A stretch of 64,000 nucleotides of DNA. It comes from Planctomycetota bacterium (GTDB lineage Bacteria > Planctomycetota > Planctomycetia > Isosphaerales > Isosphaeraceae). Shown one piece after another: positions 26,700-35,379 of the stretch (position 1 is its first letter; each line of letters opens with the position of its first letter). The notes under the pieces are model-generated. The model had not been told where the DNA came from, did not search any database, and was given only the letters and a program-made list of their open reading frames with translations. Location of the stretch: the NCBI GenBank assembly GCA_028291545.1, contig JAQGHR010000057.1, forward strand, positions 62,001 through 126,000. The letters run 5' to 3'. The translations under genes and the position numbers were made by a program.

Positions 26700-28262
26700 A
26701 TGGCCCGGATCTGCCTGATCAACCCCCGATTCCCCACCTCGTTCTGGGGGCTGAACCACGGCCTCCCGCTCCTGGGCAAAAAGGCCAACATGCCCGTCCT
26801 GGCCTTGCCCGTGATTGCGGGCCTGACGCCACCGGGCCACGACGTCGTCCTGATCGACGAGAATATCCGTGAGATCGACTTCGACGAGCTGGAGAAGTTC
26901 GATATCGTCGGCATCACCGGCATGACGGTCCAGCGAGACCGGATGCGCGAGATCCTCGTCGAGCTTCGCCGCCGGGGCATCTTCGTCGTGATTGGCGGCC
27001 CCTGGGTCAGCGTCGCGGAGGATTGGTTCGAGGATCTCGTCGATGTCACGTTCGTCGGCGAAGCCGAGGACACCTGGCCGAAATTCCTCGAAGACTGGAA
27101 GGCCGGGTCGTACGCCAAGCGCTACGAGCAAGCCGAAAAGACGGACATGACGAAGGTTCCCCTGCCCCGCTACGACCTCGTGCCGTTTCGCGAGTATGCG
27201 ATGGGGTGCATCCAGACCTCGCGCGGGTGTCCCTTTCAGTGCGAGTTCTGCGACATCATCGTCATTTTCGGCCGAAAGCCCCGGATCAAGACCGTCGCCA
27301 CCGTCATCGCCGAGGTGGACGCCCAGTACCGCCTGGGAGCCAAGGTCATCTTCCTCGTGGATGACAACTTCATCGGCAACAAGAAGGCGGCCAAAGAGAT
27401 CCTCCGCGGAATCATCGCCTGGCAGCAGGAGCGCGGCTATCCACTGGCCTTCTTCACCGAGGCCTCGCTCGACCTCGCCGAGGACGACGAACTGTTGCAA
27501 TTAATGGCCGAAGCGGGGCTGGTGGCCGTCTTCATCGGGATCGAGAGCCCGGACGAGGCGGCGCTGAAAGAGACCAAGAAGTTTCAGAACATGCGCGGCG
27601 GGATCATCGAACGGGTCCACAAAGTGCAGGCTGCGGGCATGGAGGTGTACGCCGGCATGATCGTCGGGTTTGACAGCGACGAAGCCGACGTCTTCGACCG
27701 TCAGTACGAGTTCCTCGAAAAGGCCCGCATTGTGGGTGCGATGGCAGGGATGCTCTCCGCGATCCCGAAGACGCCCCTCTATGCCCGTCTTGAGGCGGAC
27801 GGACGCCTCGATAACGCCGCCGCGGACGATCCCCGGATCGCGACCAACGTCATTCCCTTGAAGATGAGCGTCGAGACCCTGCGCGATGGCTGGCTCGACC
27901 TGATGGACAGGCTCTACGACGCCGAGCACTATTTCGCACGATTCGACGCCCTGTTCACGGAGGGGAAATTACCGCTCGCCTCGGCCAAGATGAACTGGCT
28001 TCGCCGTCACCGCCCCTTCTCGTATCTGAAGATGCAAACCCTCACCATCCTCGCCGCGGTGGGCATGCTCGTTCGGATCTGGACCGACCCGCGTACACGC
28101 CCCTATCGGAAAGTCTACGCGGCCTCGTTGCGAAAGCTCCTGCTCTCGGGCCGACCACCCCGATACCTGTTCCAGTTCGCCTTCAAATGCATCATGCATA
28201 CGCACTTTGCGATCATGACCAGGCAGATGGTTCGCGGCGAATCCCGTCTGGTGAACACCTGA
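26700..28262 (+). CDS. B12-binding-domain radical SAM protein (DUF4070-type)
   Basis: 520 aa from ATG 26700, with AAGGA about 10 bp upstream. The N-terminal cobalamin-binding-like Rossmann domain (about 1-140) lacks the DxHxxG motif. The radical SAM core carries CxxxCxxC as C177, C181 and C184 (GCPFQCEFC). The C-terminal region after about 380 resembles DUF4070, as in the hopanoid C-2 methylase HpnP and its relatives. The N terminus (PRFPTSFWGLNHGL) also recalls that group. Class-B methylation of an unactivated carbon is plausible but substrate is unknown; no hopanoid gene adjoins it. The gene stands alone. Confidence 0.88.
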   Translation: MARICLINPRFPTSFWGLNHGLPLLGKKANMPVLALPVIAGLTPPGHDVVLIDENIREIDFDELEKFDIVGITGMTVQRDRMREILVELRRRGIFVVIGGPWVSVAEDWFEDLVDVTFVGEAEDTWPKFLEDWKAGSYAKRYEQAEKTDMTKVPLPRYDLVPFREYAMGCIQTSRGCPFQCEFCDIIVIFGRKPRIKTVATVIAEVDAQYRLGAKVIFLVDDNFIGNKKAAKEILRGIIAWQQERGYPLAFFTEASLDLAEDDELLQLMAEAGLVAVFIGIESPDEAALKETKKFQNMRGGIIERVHKVQAAGMEVYAGMIVGFDSDEADVFDRQYEFLEKARIVGAMAGMLSAIPKTPLYARLEADGRLDNAAADDPRIATNVIPLKMSVETLRDGWLDLMDRLYDAEHYFARFDALFTEGKLPLASAKMNWLRRHRPFSYLKMQTLTILAAVGMLVRIWTDPRTRPYRKVYAASLRKLLLSGRPPRYLFQFAFKCIMHTHFAIMTRQMVRGESRLVNT

Positions 28263-28363
28263 AATTCGTCCGATTGCGGAACGTCGTCCGGTTCCATGTT
28301 CCGATCACCGCGAAATAATGTTAAACTTCTGTCGGACAGTGCTGGTCTGACGGAGTGCGACGC

Positions 28364-29692
28364 ATGCTGACGCTTTTCGGGCAGGGTCATCGCTATTGCG
28401 ACAACGTCTCGCGCCGATCGTTTCTGATGATCGGCGGTCTGGCGATGGGCGGGATCGCGCTTCCGCAACTCCTTAAGGCCGAGGATGGTTCCGGGGTCAG
28501 GCGTCCCCACAAAGCGGTGATCATGGTCTACCTGTCCGGGGGCTTGTCGCATCAGGACACGTTCGACCTGAAGCCGAACGCACCTGCCGAAGTGCGGGGC
28601 GAATTCAAGCCGATTGCGACTCGGGTGCCGGGCATCGAGGTCGGGGAACTGCTGCCGATGATGGCCGCGTCCATGGACAAGATCGCCGTCGTCCGCTCGG
28701 TCGTGGGACAGCGCGACGAGCATTCGAGTTTCCAGAATCTGACCGGCTTCCCCATGAGCCAGAGCGAGCGCGAGGGCAAGCCCCATATCGGTTCGGTCGT
28801 CGCCCGGGTCCAGGGCGTGTGCGACCCGGTTGTCCCGCCGTTCATCGACCTGTTTCCCACGATGCAGCACAAGCCCTACAACGCTCCAGGACCCGGCTAT
28901 CTCGGCCCGGCCTACCGCGCCGCGAGAATGAGCGGCGACGACCTCGCGCTGATGCGGCAGACGACCGTCGGCAACGAACGTTTCCAGGGCCGTCGCGGCC
29001 TGCTCGCCTCCTTTGATCGGCTCCGACGTCTCGGCGATTCGGCCGAGCTTGACAGCATGGACGGGACCTATCGCCGAGCGTTCGACGTCCTGGCGACCAG
29101 CAAGGTCGCGTCCGCGCTCGACGTCGAGCGCGAGGACCCTCGCATACGGGATCGTTACGGGCGAGGCTCGTCGACCCATCTTGGCGATGGCGCCCCGATG
29201 TGGAACGACCAGCTCCTGGCCGCTCGCCGCCTCGTCGAGGCCGGCGCGAGGCTGGTGAGCGTCGCCTACGGTTTCTGGGACACGCATGGCAGTAATTTTT
29301 CCCACCTTCGAAAACACCTGCCCCTGTTTGATCGCGGCGTTTCTGCCCTGGTCGAAGACATCCACGCCCGCGGATTGCAGGACGACGTGACCGTGGTGGT
29401 CTGGGGAGAGTTCGGTCGCAGCCCGAAAATTAATAAGGACGCCGGTCGCGACCATTGGGCGCCCGTCAACAGCGTCCTGTTCGCGGGCGGCGGCCTCAAA
29501 GTCGGGCAGGTGATCGGGTCGACGGACCGTCTGGGCGCCTACGCCAACGCAAGCCCGATCCACTATCACGACGTCCTGGCGACGATTTATCACACCCTCG
29601 GCATCAATCCTCACGAATTCATTGCGGACCGGACCAACCGGCCCGTCTCGATCCTGCCCTCCACCGCGAGCCCCATCCGCCAGCTAATCTGA
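28364..29692 (+). CDS. DUF1501 protein, Tat-exported (solitary in order, upstream of PSD1)
   Basis: 442 aa from ATG 28364 (GGAG 8 bp upstream). It opens with a Tat signal (SRRSFL then a hydrophobic stretch). The DUF1501 sulfatase-like fold shows YLSGGLSHQDTFD, an alkaline-phosphatase-superfamily-like N-terminal motif, and WGEFGRSPKIN and YHDVLATIYHTLGI near the end. DUF1501 proteins are abundant in planctomycetes and usually paired with PSD1 proteins. Substrates are unknown; polymer or sulfated-glycan use is the general guess. An AT-rich patch (28310-28330) just upstream may contain the promoter. Confidence 0.9.
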   Translation: MLTLFGQGHRYCDNVSRRSFLMIGGLAMGGIALPQLLKAEDGSGVRRPHKAVIMVYLSGGLSHQDTFDLKPNAPAEVRGEFKPIATRVPGIEVGELLPMMAASMDKIAVVRSVVGQRDEHSSFQNLTGFPMSQSEREGKPHIGSVVARVQGVCDPVVPPFIDLFPTMQHKPYNAPGPGYLGPAYRAARMSGDDLALMRQTTVGNERFQGRRGLLASFDRLRRLGDSAELDSMDGTYRRAFDVLATSKVASALDVEREDPRIRDRYGRGSSTHLGDGAPMWNDQLLAARRLVEAGARLVSVAYGFWDTHGSNFSHLRKHLPLFDRGVSALVEDIHARGLQDDVTVVVWGEFGRSPKINKDAGRDHWAPVNSVLFAGGGLKVGQVIGSTDRLGAYANASPIHYHDVLATIYHTLGINPHEFIADRTNRPVSILPSTASPIRQLI

Positions 29693-29798
29693 GCCGGTGG
29701 CGATCGGCGCACGGATTGACGGCGATTCGGGACATGCGACACAATCCACCGAATTGACGCCAGGACGATTCCTCTCCGTCAACCGCGGGATCCGATCC

Positions 29799-32700
29799 AT
29801 GAAGACGGCACTCGCGATCCTCGTCTCGCTTGTCCTGTTCCCCTCGATGACCGTCGCCCGGTCCGGCGAACCCGACGAGACGTTCTTCGAGCAGAAGGTT
29901 CGTCCCATCCTGGCCGGCACCTGCCAGAAATGCCACGGGGCCAAGAAACAAGAAGCAGGGCTCCGCCTCGACGCTCGCCAGGGCTTGATTCAGGGAGGTG
30001 AGACCGGGCCGGCGATCGTGCCCGGCGATCCGGCCAAGAGTCTCCTGATTCAAGCGGTCACGCATGCCGGCGACCTCGCGATGCCGCCGGATCGACGGCT
30101 TTCCGACGTCCAGATCGCCGATCTCAAGCGATGGGTCGAACTGGGTGCCCCGTGGCCTGCCGGCGATCGGCCGGTCACGATCCGCACCGGCGAAATTACC
30201 GAGGCGGACCGCCGATTCTGGTCGTTTCAGCCGCTCGCCCATCCGCCGATTCCTGCGGTCGCGAATCGCTCGTGGATTCGAACGGACGTGGATGCCTTTA
30301 TTCTTGCGAAGTTGGAGACGAACGGGATTTCTCCCTCGCCGCTCGCGGATCGCCGGACCCTGATCCGCCGCGCCACCTTCGACCTGACCGGCTTGCCCCC
30401 GACGCCCAGGGAGGTGTCCGATTTCCTCGCGGACTCCTCCCCCGATCCCTTCGCCCGGGTCGTCGATCGCCTCCTCGCGAGCCCGAGATATGGCGAGCGC
30501 TGGGGCCGGCACTGGCTGGATGTGGTGCGCTACGCCGACACCGCCGGGGAGACCGCCGACTTCCCCGTCCGCGAGGTGCATCTCTATCGGGATTACGTGA
30601 TCGCGGCGTTCAACAACGACAAGCCCTACGACCAGTTCCTCCGCGAGCAGGTCGCCGGCGATCTTCTCGGCCTGAATGCGCCGCCCGAACGCTATGCGGA
30701 GATGGTCACCGCCACCGGGTTCCTGGCGATTTCTCGCCGGTTCGGATTCGACCCCGAAAATTATCAGCACCTGACGATCCAGGACTCGATCGACACCCTC
30801 GGCCAGGCGTTCCTCGGCCTGAGCGTGGGCTGCGCAAGGTGCCATCACCACAAGTTCGACCCGATCACGACATCCGACTACTACGCGCTCTACGGCATCT
30901 TCGACAGCACTCGCTACGCATTCCCCGGCTCGGAGGAGAAGAGACGCCCGCGGGACTTCGCGCCCCTGGTCCCGCCGTCCGAAGCCGGCGCGAAGAAGAA
31001 GACCTTTGATGAGGCCCTGGCCAAGTTCACCGCCGAAATTCAATCGATCGACGCCCGCAAAAAGGCCACGGAGACGGAGTTGAAATCGCTGGTTGGCCTC
31101 GACGGTTCGTTCGAGACCCATGCGCTGGCCGCGGGTCCAGGTCGTCCCTGGGGATTCGTCGACGGTGCCCGCGTCACCGGCGCGTCTCAAAGCCCGTTCA
31201 CGAATGTGTTCCCGTCCGGTTCACGAGGGATTTCACTGCCGAACAATTCCGCAAACAACGCGATTGAACAGGCCCTCCCTCGCAATCGAACGCCCGCGAG
31301 CGACAATCTCGTTCATCTCAACCTTGACGTTCGCGTCGTCGATTCGACTGGCGGCGGAGACGGGTCGTACCGCATCTACCTCGGTCACGGACCGGGCAAT
31401 TCGGCCGCGATCGAGCTGTACTTCAATTCCCGACAGTTCGTCGCTCGCTCCGGGGATGTTCGTGAGGCCATTCGCGAGCTCAAGGCGGGAGTCTGGTACA
31501 ACCTTCAGGTTGTTGCCGACCTCGACAAACGCACCTATTCCGGCACGATCGGGGTTCCCGGCGATTTGACACCGTTCTCCGCAAGGGCGTTCTCGACCGG
31601 ATGGGACGGCAACCTCGATTACTTCTTCGTCGATGGTTACGGCCATCTCGGTGGGAACAAGCCCGCCAGCGAGCTCGATAATATCGCGATCCAGGACGAC
31701 CCCTTCGCACCTCCCGGCGAGAGTCCGTCCGGCGAACACGGGGACGTCGGCCTCGATCGCCAGAAGCAAGCCGCGGCTCTGAGGGCGACCCTCGACGGAC
31801 TCGCGAAAGAGAGAACCGAGCTGGAGCGGTCGGCTTCTGCACTCACCATGGCCGGCCCCTACCCCGTCGCCTACGGGATGTCCGAGGGCCAGGCCCACAA
31901 CGCCCGCATTCAGAAACGCGGCGAGCCCACGATCCTCGGCGACGAGGTTCCCCGCCGATTCTTGCAGATTCTGGGCGGAGACGCCGTGCCTCCGGATTCC
32001 GGTAGCGGGCGACTCGACCTGGCTAACTGGATCACGCGACCCGGCAATCCGTTGACCGCTCGCGTGATGGCCAATCGGGTCTGGCAGCATCATTTCGGAC
32101 AAGGGCTGGTCGCGACGGAGAACGACTTCGGACGGCGCGGCCAGGCCCCGTCTCACCCGGAGTTGCTCGACTTCCTCTCCATCCGCTTCCGCGACGGTGG
32201 CTGGTCGATCAAATCTCTACATCGTCAGATCATGCTTTCGTCGACGTACCGGCTCTCCGGCGCCGCCGGTCCCGAGCTCTCCACGGTCGACCCCGGGAAC
32301 GCCTTGCTCTCGCACTTCCCTCGGCGGAGGCTGGATGCGGAGGAGATTCGCGACGCGATGCTCTCCGCAGCGGGTACGCTCGACCTCTCGCCGGCCGGTC
32401 CGCACCCGTTCCCTCCGGTCGAGACCTGGGGATTTACCCAGCACGCCCCGTTTAACGCCGTTTATGAGACGAGGCACCGAAGCGTCTATCTCATGAATCA
32501 GCGGCTCAAGCGACACCCGTTCCTCGCGCTGTTCGACGGCCCAGACACGAATTCGTCGACGGCCCGGCGACTGGTGACGACCGTCCCGACGCAGTCGCTC
32601 TTCTTCATGAATGACCCGTTCCTCCACGAGCAGGCGGCCGCGCTGGCGGGGCGGATTCTCGCCTCGTCGGCCGACGATGCCGAGCGACTCACATTCGCAT

Positions 32701-32882
32701 TCGAGACGGCGTTTGCTCGCGTCCCGACCGTTGACGACAGGGACGAGTCCCTCGCCTTTCTCGCGGCGGAGAAGCTCGACTTCGCGACCTCGGGCGTCCC
32801 GGCGAGCGAGGCCGAGCGGCGCGCCTGGTCGGCCCTCACCCGAACGCTGCTCGCTCGCAACGAATTCCTCTTCGTCGATTGA
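29799..32882 (+). CDS. PSD1 protein: PSCyt1, DUF1549, inserted LamG-like domain, DUF1553
   Basis: 1027 aa from ATG 29799, which gives a signal peptide (about 1-20). The N-terminal planctomycete cytochrome-like domain has CQKCHG (C42, C45, H46), a possible heme c site. DUF1549 follows (SWIRTDVDAFILAKLE, RATFDLTGLPP) with a second conserved CARCHHHKFDP. A jelly-roll LamG/concanavalin-like region lies at about 439-640 (YRIYLGHGPGNSAAIELYF, KAGVWYNLQVVADL), between DUF1549 and DUF1553. DUF1553 has NPLTARVMANRVWQHHFG and RRLDAEEIRDAM. The stop is 15 bp before the next DUF1501 start, so they form an operon. The paralogue at 49131 lacks the LamG-like insert. Confidence 0.92.
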   Translation: MKTALAILVSLVLFPSMTVARSGEPDETFFEQKVRPILAGTCQKCHGAKKQEAGLRLDARQGLIQGGETGPAIVPGDPAKSLLIQAVTHAGDLAMPPDRRLSDVQIADLKRWVELGAPWPAGDRPVTIRTGEITEADRRFWSFQPLAHPPIPAVANRSWIRTDVDAFILAKLETNGISPSPLADRRTLIRRATFDLTGLPPTPREVSDFLADSSPDPFARVVDRLLASPRYGERWGRHWLDVVRYADTAGETADFPVREVHLYRDYVIAAFNNDKPYDQFLREQVAGDLLGLNAPPERYAEMVTATGFLAISRRFGFDPENYQHLTIQDSIDTLGQAFLGLSVGCARCHHHKFDPITTSDYYALYGIFDSTRYAFPGSEEKRRPRDFAPLVPPSEAGAKKKTFDEALAKFTAEIQSIDARKKATETELKSLVGLDGSFETHALAAGPGRPWGFVDGARVTGASQSPFTNVFPSGSRGISLPNNSANNAIEQALPRNRTPASDNLVHLNLDVRVVDSTGGGDGSYRIYLGHGPGNSAAIELYFNSRQFVARSGDVREAIRELKAGVWYNLQVVADLDKRTYSGTIGVPGDLTPFSARAFSTGWDGNLDYFFVDGYGHLGGNKPASELDNIAIQDDPFAPPGESPSGEHGDVGLDRQKQAAALRATLDGLAKERTELERSASALTMAGPYPVAYGMSEGQAHNARIQKRGEPTILGDEVPRRFLQILGGDAVPPDSGSGRLDLANWITRPGNPLTARVMANRVWQHHFGQGLVATENDFGRRGQAPSHPELLDFLSIRFRDGGWSIKSLHRQIMLSSTYRLSGAAGPELSTVDPGNALLSHFPRRRLDAEEIRDAMLSAAGTLDLSPAGPHPFPPVETWGFTQHAPFNAVYETRHRSVYLMNQRLKRHPFLALFDGPDTNSSTARRLVTTVPTQSLFFMNDPFLHEQAAALAGRILASSADDAERLTFAFETAFARVPTVDDRDESLAFLAAEKLDFATSGVPASEAERRAWSALTRTLLARNEFLFVD

Positions 32883-32897
32883 TTGGAGCCGGCCCCG

Positions 32898-34322
32898 ATG
32901 AGTGACCCGACGGCCGAACCCATCTCCCGCCGCGAGATGCTTGCCCGCGCCTCCGGCGGATTTGGCGCGATTGCCCTCGCCGGATTGTTCGCCGACGGTG
33001 CCGTCGCCGAGGATGCGACGCGCCCGGCGACGACCGACCCGCTCGCGCCGCGGACGCCGCATCTCGAGCCTCGTGCCAAGCGGGTCATCTTCCTCTACAT
33101 GACCGGCGGGGTCTCGCACGTCGATACCTTCGACCCGAAGCCGAAACTCGTCGCCGATCACGGGAAATCCATCACCGTCGATAACTGGCAAGGCAAGATC
33201 GGCCAGTTCCAGCGGTACTTCAAGAAGCCCGGCTGGGAGTTTCGCCCCGGCGGATCGTGCGGGACGCAGATCAGCGACCTCTTCCCGAACGTGCGCGCGA
33301 TGGCCGACGACCTGTGCGTGATCCGGTCGATGTCGTCGGACCACACCAATCACTACGAGGGCACGCTCGGGATGCATACCGGGTCGTTCACCTTCGCGAG
33401 GCCCAGCATCGGGTCCTGGGTGAGCTACGGGCTGGGGACCGAGAACCGGAATCTGCCCTCATTCCTCGTCCTCGCCCCGGCCGCGCCGTATGCGGGGGCT
33501 CAGACCTGGGGGGCCGACTTCCTGCCCGGTTGTCATCAGGGCACCCACGTCGTCCCCGGTCCCACGCCGATCCCGAACATCCAACCGCGCGTCCCGAGCC
33601 AGGCCGCCCAGCGCCGGGAGCTGGACCTGCTCGCCCGCGCCGACCGCCGCCACCTTGCGACCCGGCCGGGAGATGCGGCCCTCGAAGCCCGCATCCGGTC
33701 CTTCGAGACCGCCTTCGGGATGCAAAGCGCCGCCCCGCACGCCTTCGATCTCGCGGAGGAATCCGACGCCACGCTCGCGCTCTACGGCCTGCAACGCGGG
33801 CAGACGACCGGGTTCGGCTGGCAGTGCCTGGTGGCGCGCCGGCTGGCGGAGCGAGGCGTCCGGTTCCTGGAATTGATCGACACGGGTTCCTCGGGGAACT
33901 GGGATTCCCACGGCAACATGCAGGACCACGTGGCCCTCGCCAGGAACGTTGATCGGCCGATCGCGGGCCTCCTGACCGACCTCAAGCAACGCGGGATGCT
34001 CGATGACACGCTCGTCGTCTGGACCACCGAGTTCGGCCGCACGCCGTACCACGAGCAGGCCGGGCACGCCGGGCGAGAGCACCACCACCAGGCCTTTTCC
34101 TCCTGGTTGGCCGGCGGCGGAGTCAAGCCCGGCATGACCTTCGGCGCGACCGACGACTATGGGGTCGCCGTGGCCCAGGACAAGGTCCACGTCCACGACT
34201 TTCACGCCACGATCCTTCACCTCCTCGGCCTCGATCACGAACGGCTGACCTATCGCCACGCCGGACGCGACTATCGCCTGACCGACGTCCACGGCCGGGT
34301 CGTCAAAGAGATTCTCGCCTGA
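32898..34322 (+). CDS. DUF1501 protein, Tat-exported, partner of upstream PSD1
   Basis: 474 aa from ATG 32898, with GGAG 9 bp upstream; an in-frame TTG at 32883 is less likely. Tat-type N terminus (SRREML, then a hydrophobic stretch to FADGAVA). Family motifs: IFLYMTGGVSHVDTFDPKP, DDLCVIRSMSSDHTNHYEG, WTTEFGRTPYHE and a C-terminal HDFHATILHLLGLDHERLTYRHAGRDYRLTDVHG. It is very similar in layout to the protein at 51961. It follows PSD1 by 15 bp, the standard planctomycete pair. Confidence 0.93.
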   Translation: MSDPTAEPISRREMLARASGGFGAIALAGLFADGAVAEDATRPATTDPLAPRTPHLEPRAKRVIFLYMTGGVSHVDTFDPKPKLVADHGKSITVDNWQGKIGQFQRYFKKPGWEFRPGGSCGTQISDLFPNVRAMADDLCVIRSMSSDHTNHYEGTLGMHTGSFTFARPSIGSWVSYGLGTENRNLPSFLVLAPAAPYAGAQTWGADFLPGCHQGTHVVPGPTPIPNIQPRVPSQAAQRRELDLLARADRRHLATRPGDAALEARIRSFETAFGMQSAAPHAFDLAEESDATLALYGLQRGQTTGFGWQCLVARRLAERGVRFLELIDTGSSGNWDSHGNMQDHVALARNVDRPIAGLLTDLKQRGMLDDTLVVWTTEFGRTPYHEQAGHAGREHHHQAFSSWLAGGGVKPGMTFGATDDYGVAVAQDKVHVHDFHATILHLLGLDHERLTYRHAGRDYRLTDVHGRVVKEILA

Positions 34323-34526
34323 GCATTTGAGTGTGTTTCCATGTTGGGTGGTGTTCACCGCCTCCGTCGCCAGACGCTAACCGACACGGTCCGCGAGCTT
34401 ACCTCGGGAAGCACCCAGCCGCCCGCATTTGTGAAGCGACATGCTGGCGGAAGCCGCCCCGGCATGTTACGAAGAGGCCCTACCGCTCGACTCACCACCT
34501 GCCGCGTCTTGAATTCCAGAGGGGCC

Positions 34527-35261
34527 ATGATGAACCAGCGACTCAAGCGACCGACGATCGGGATCGCGTCGATCCTCTTTTTCTCCGCCGTCGTGATCGC
34601 CGCCGCCCCCACGGCCGAGCCGAGAGCCTTCGTCGACGGCACCGGGCCGGGATGGAAAACCCTTGGGGAAGCGGACTTCGAGCGAGTGAACTGCGATCCG
34701 AGCACCTGGACCTGGAAGGACGGGTTCGTCCATTGCACGGGCCAACCGGTGGGCGTGACCCGCACGAAGAGTCAGTACACGAACTTCGAACTCGTCGCCC
34801 AGTGGCGTCATCTTAAATCCGGCGGCAATTCCGGCCTCTTCGTCTGGGCGGGCGAGGCCTCCCTCGAAGGGCTCAAGCCGGGGACCTTGCCCCGTGGCGG
34901 GATCGAGATCCAGGTTCTCGACCATGGTTACGCCGAGCAATACGAGAAGGACACCGGCAAGAAGCCCGACTGGTTCACCACCCACGGCGACGTCTTCCCC
35001 GTGGGAACGTCGAAGATGAAGCCGTTTCCGCCCATCTCCCCCGATGGGTCTCGAAGCTTCCCGTCGAAACGATTGAGCAAGGGACTCAATGAATGGAATC
35101 ATTACTACATCCGCGCCATTAATGGCGAGATTCGCCTCTGGGTCAACGGCGAGGAAGTCTCCGGCGGCGCCAATTGCAACCCGAAAACCGGATACCTTTG
35201 CCTCGAGTCCGAAGGCGCGCCGGTTGAGTTCAAGAACCTGCGGATTCGCGAGCTGCCGTGA
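34527..35261 (+). CDS. DUF1080 (3-keto-disaccharide hydrolase-type) secreted protein
   Basis: 244 aa from ATG 34527 (second ATG at 34530); AGAGGGG precedes it and a signal peptide follows (about 10-27). The DUF1080 concanavalin-like fold is shown by YTNFELVAQWRHLKSGGNSGLFVW, GIEIQVLDHGY and the C-terminal WVNGEEVSGG, CLESEGAPVEFKNLRIREL. Members include 3-keto-glycoside hydrolases; many planctomycete copies are uncharacterised. It is 204 bp after the PSD1/DUF1501 pair, in the same orientation, suggesting a glycan-use neighbourhood. Confidence 0.88.
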   Translation: MMNQRLKRPTIGIASILFFSAVVIAAAPTAEPRAFVDGTGPGWKTLGEADFERVNCDPSTWTWKDGFVHCTGQPVGVTRTKSQYTNFELVAQWRHLKSGGNSGLFVWAGEASLEGLKPGTLPRGGIEIQVLDHGYAEQYEKDTGKKPDWFTTHGDVFPVGTSKMKPFPPISPDGSRSFPSKRLSKGLNEWNHYYIRAINGEIRLWVNGEEVSGGANCNPKTGYLCLESEGAPVEFKNLRIRELP

Positions 35262-35379
35262 GCCGCCCGGGCGTCGGTCCGAGGATCTCTCCCGGTGACG
35301 CAAGATGGGAAGCATCCTGGCCGACGCCCGAGGGTTCCACCCGGGATGAGCTGACCCGAGAGTCCGGGAGACCTGGTCT

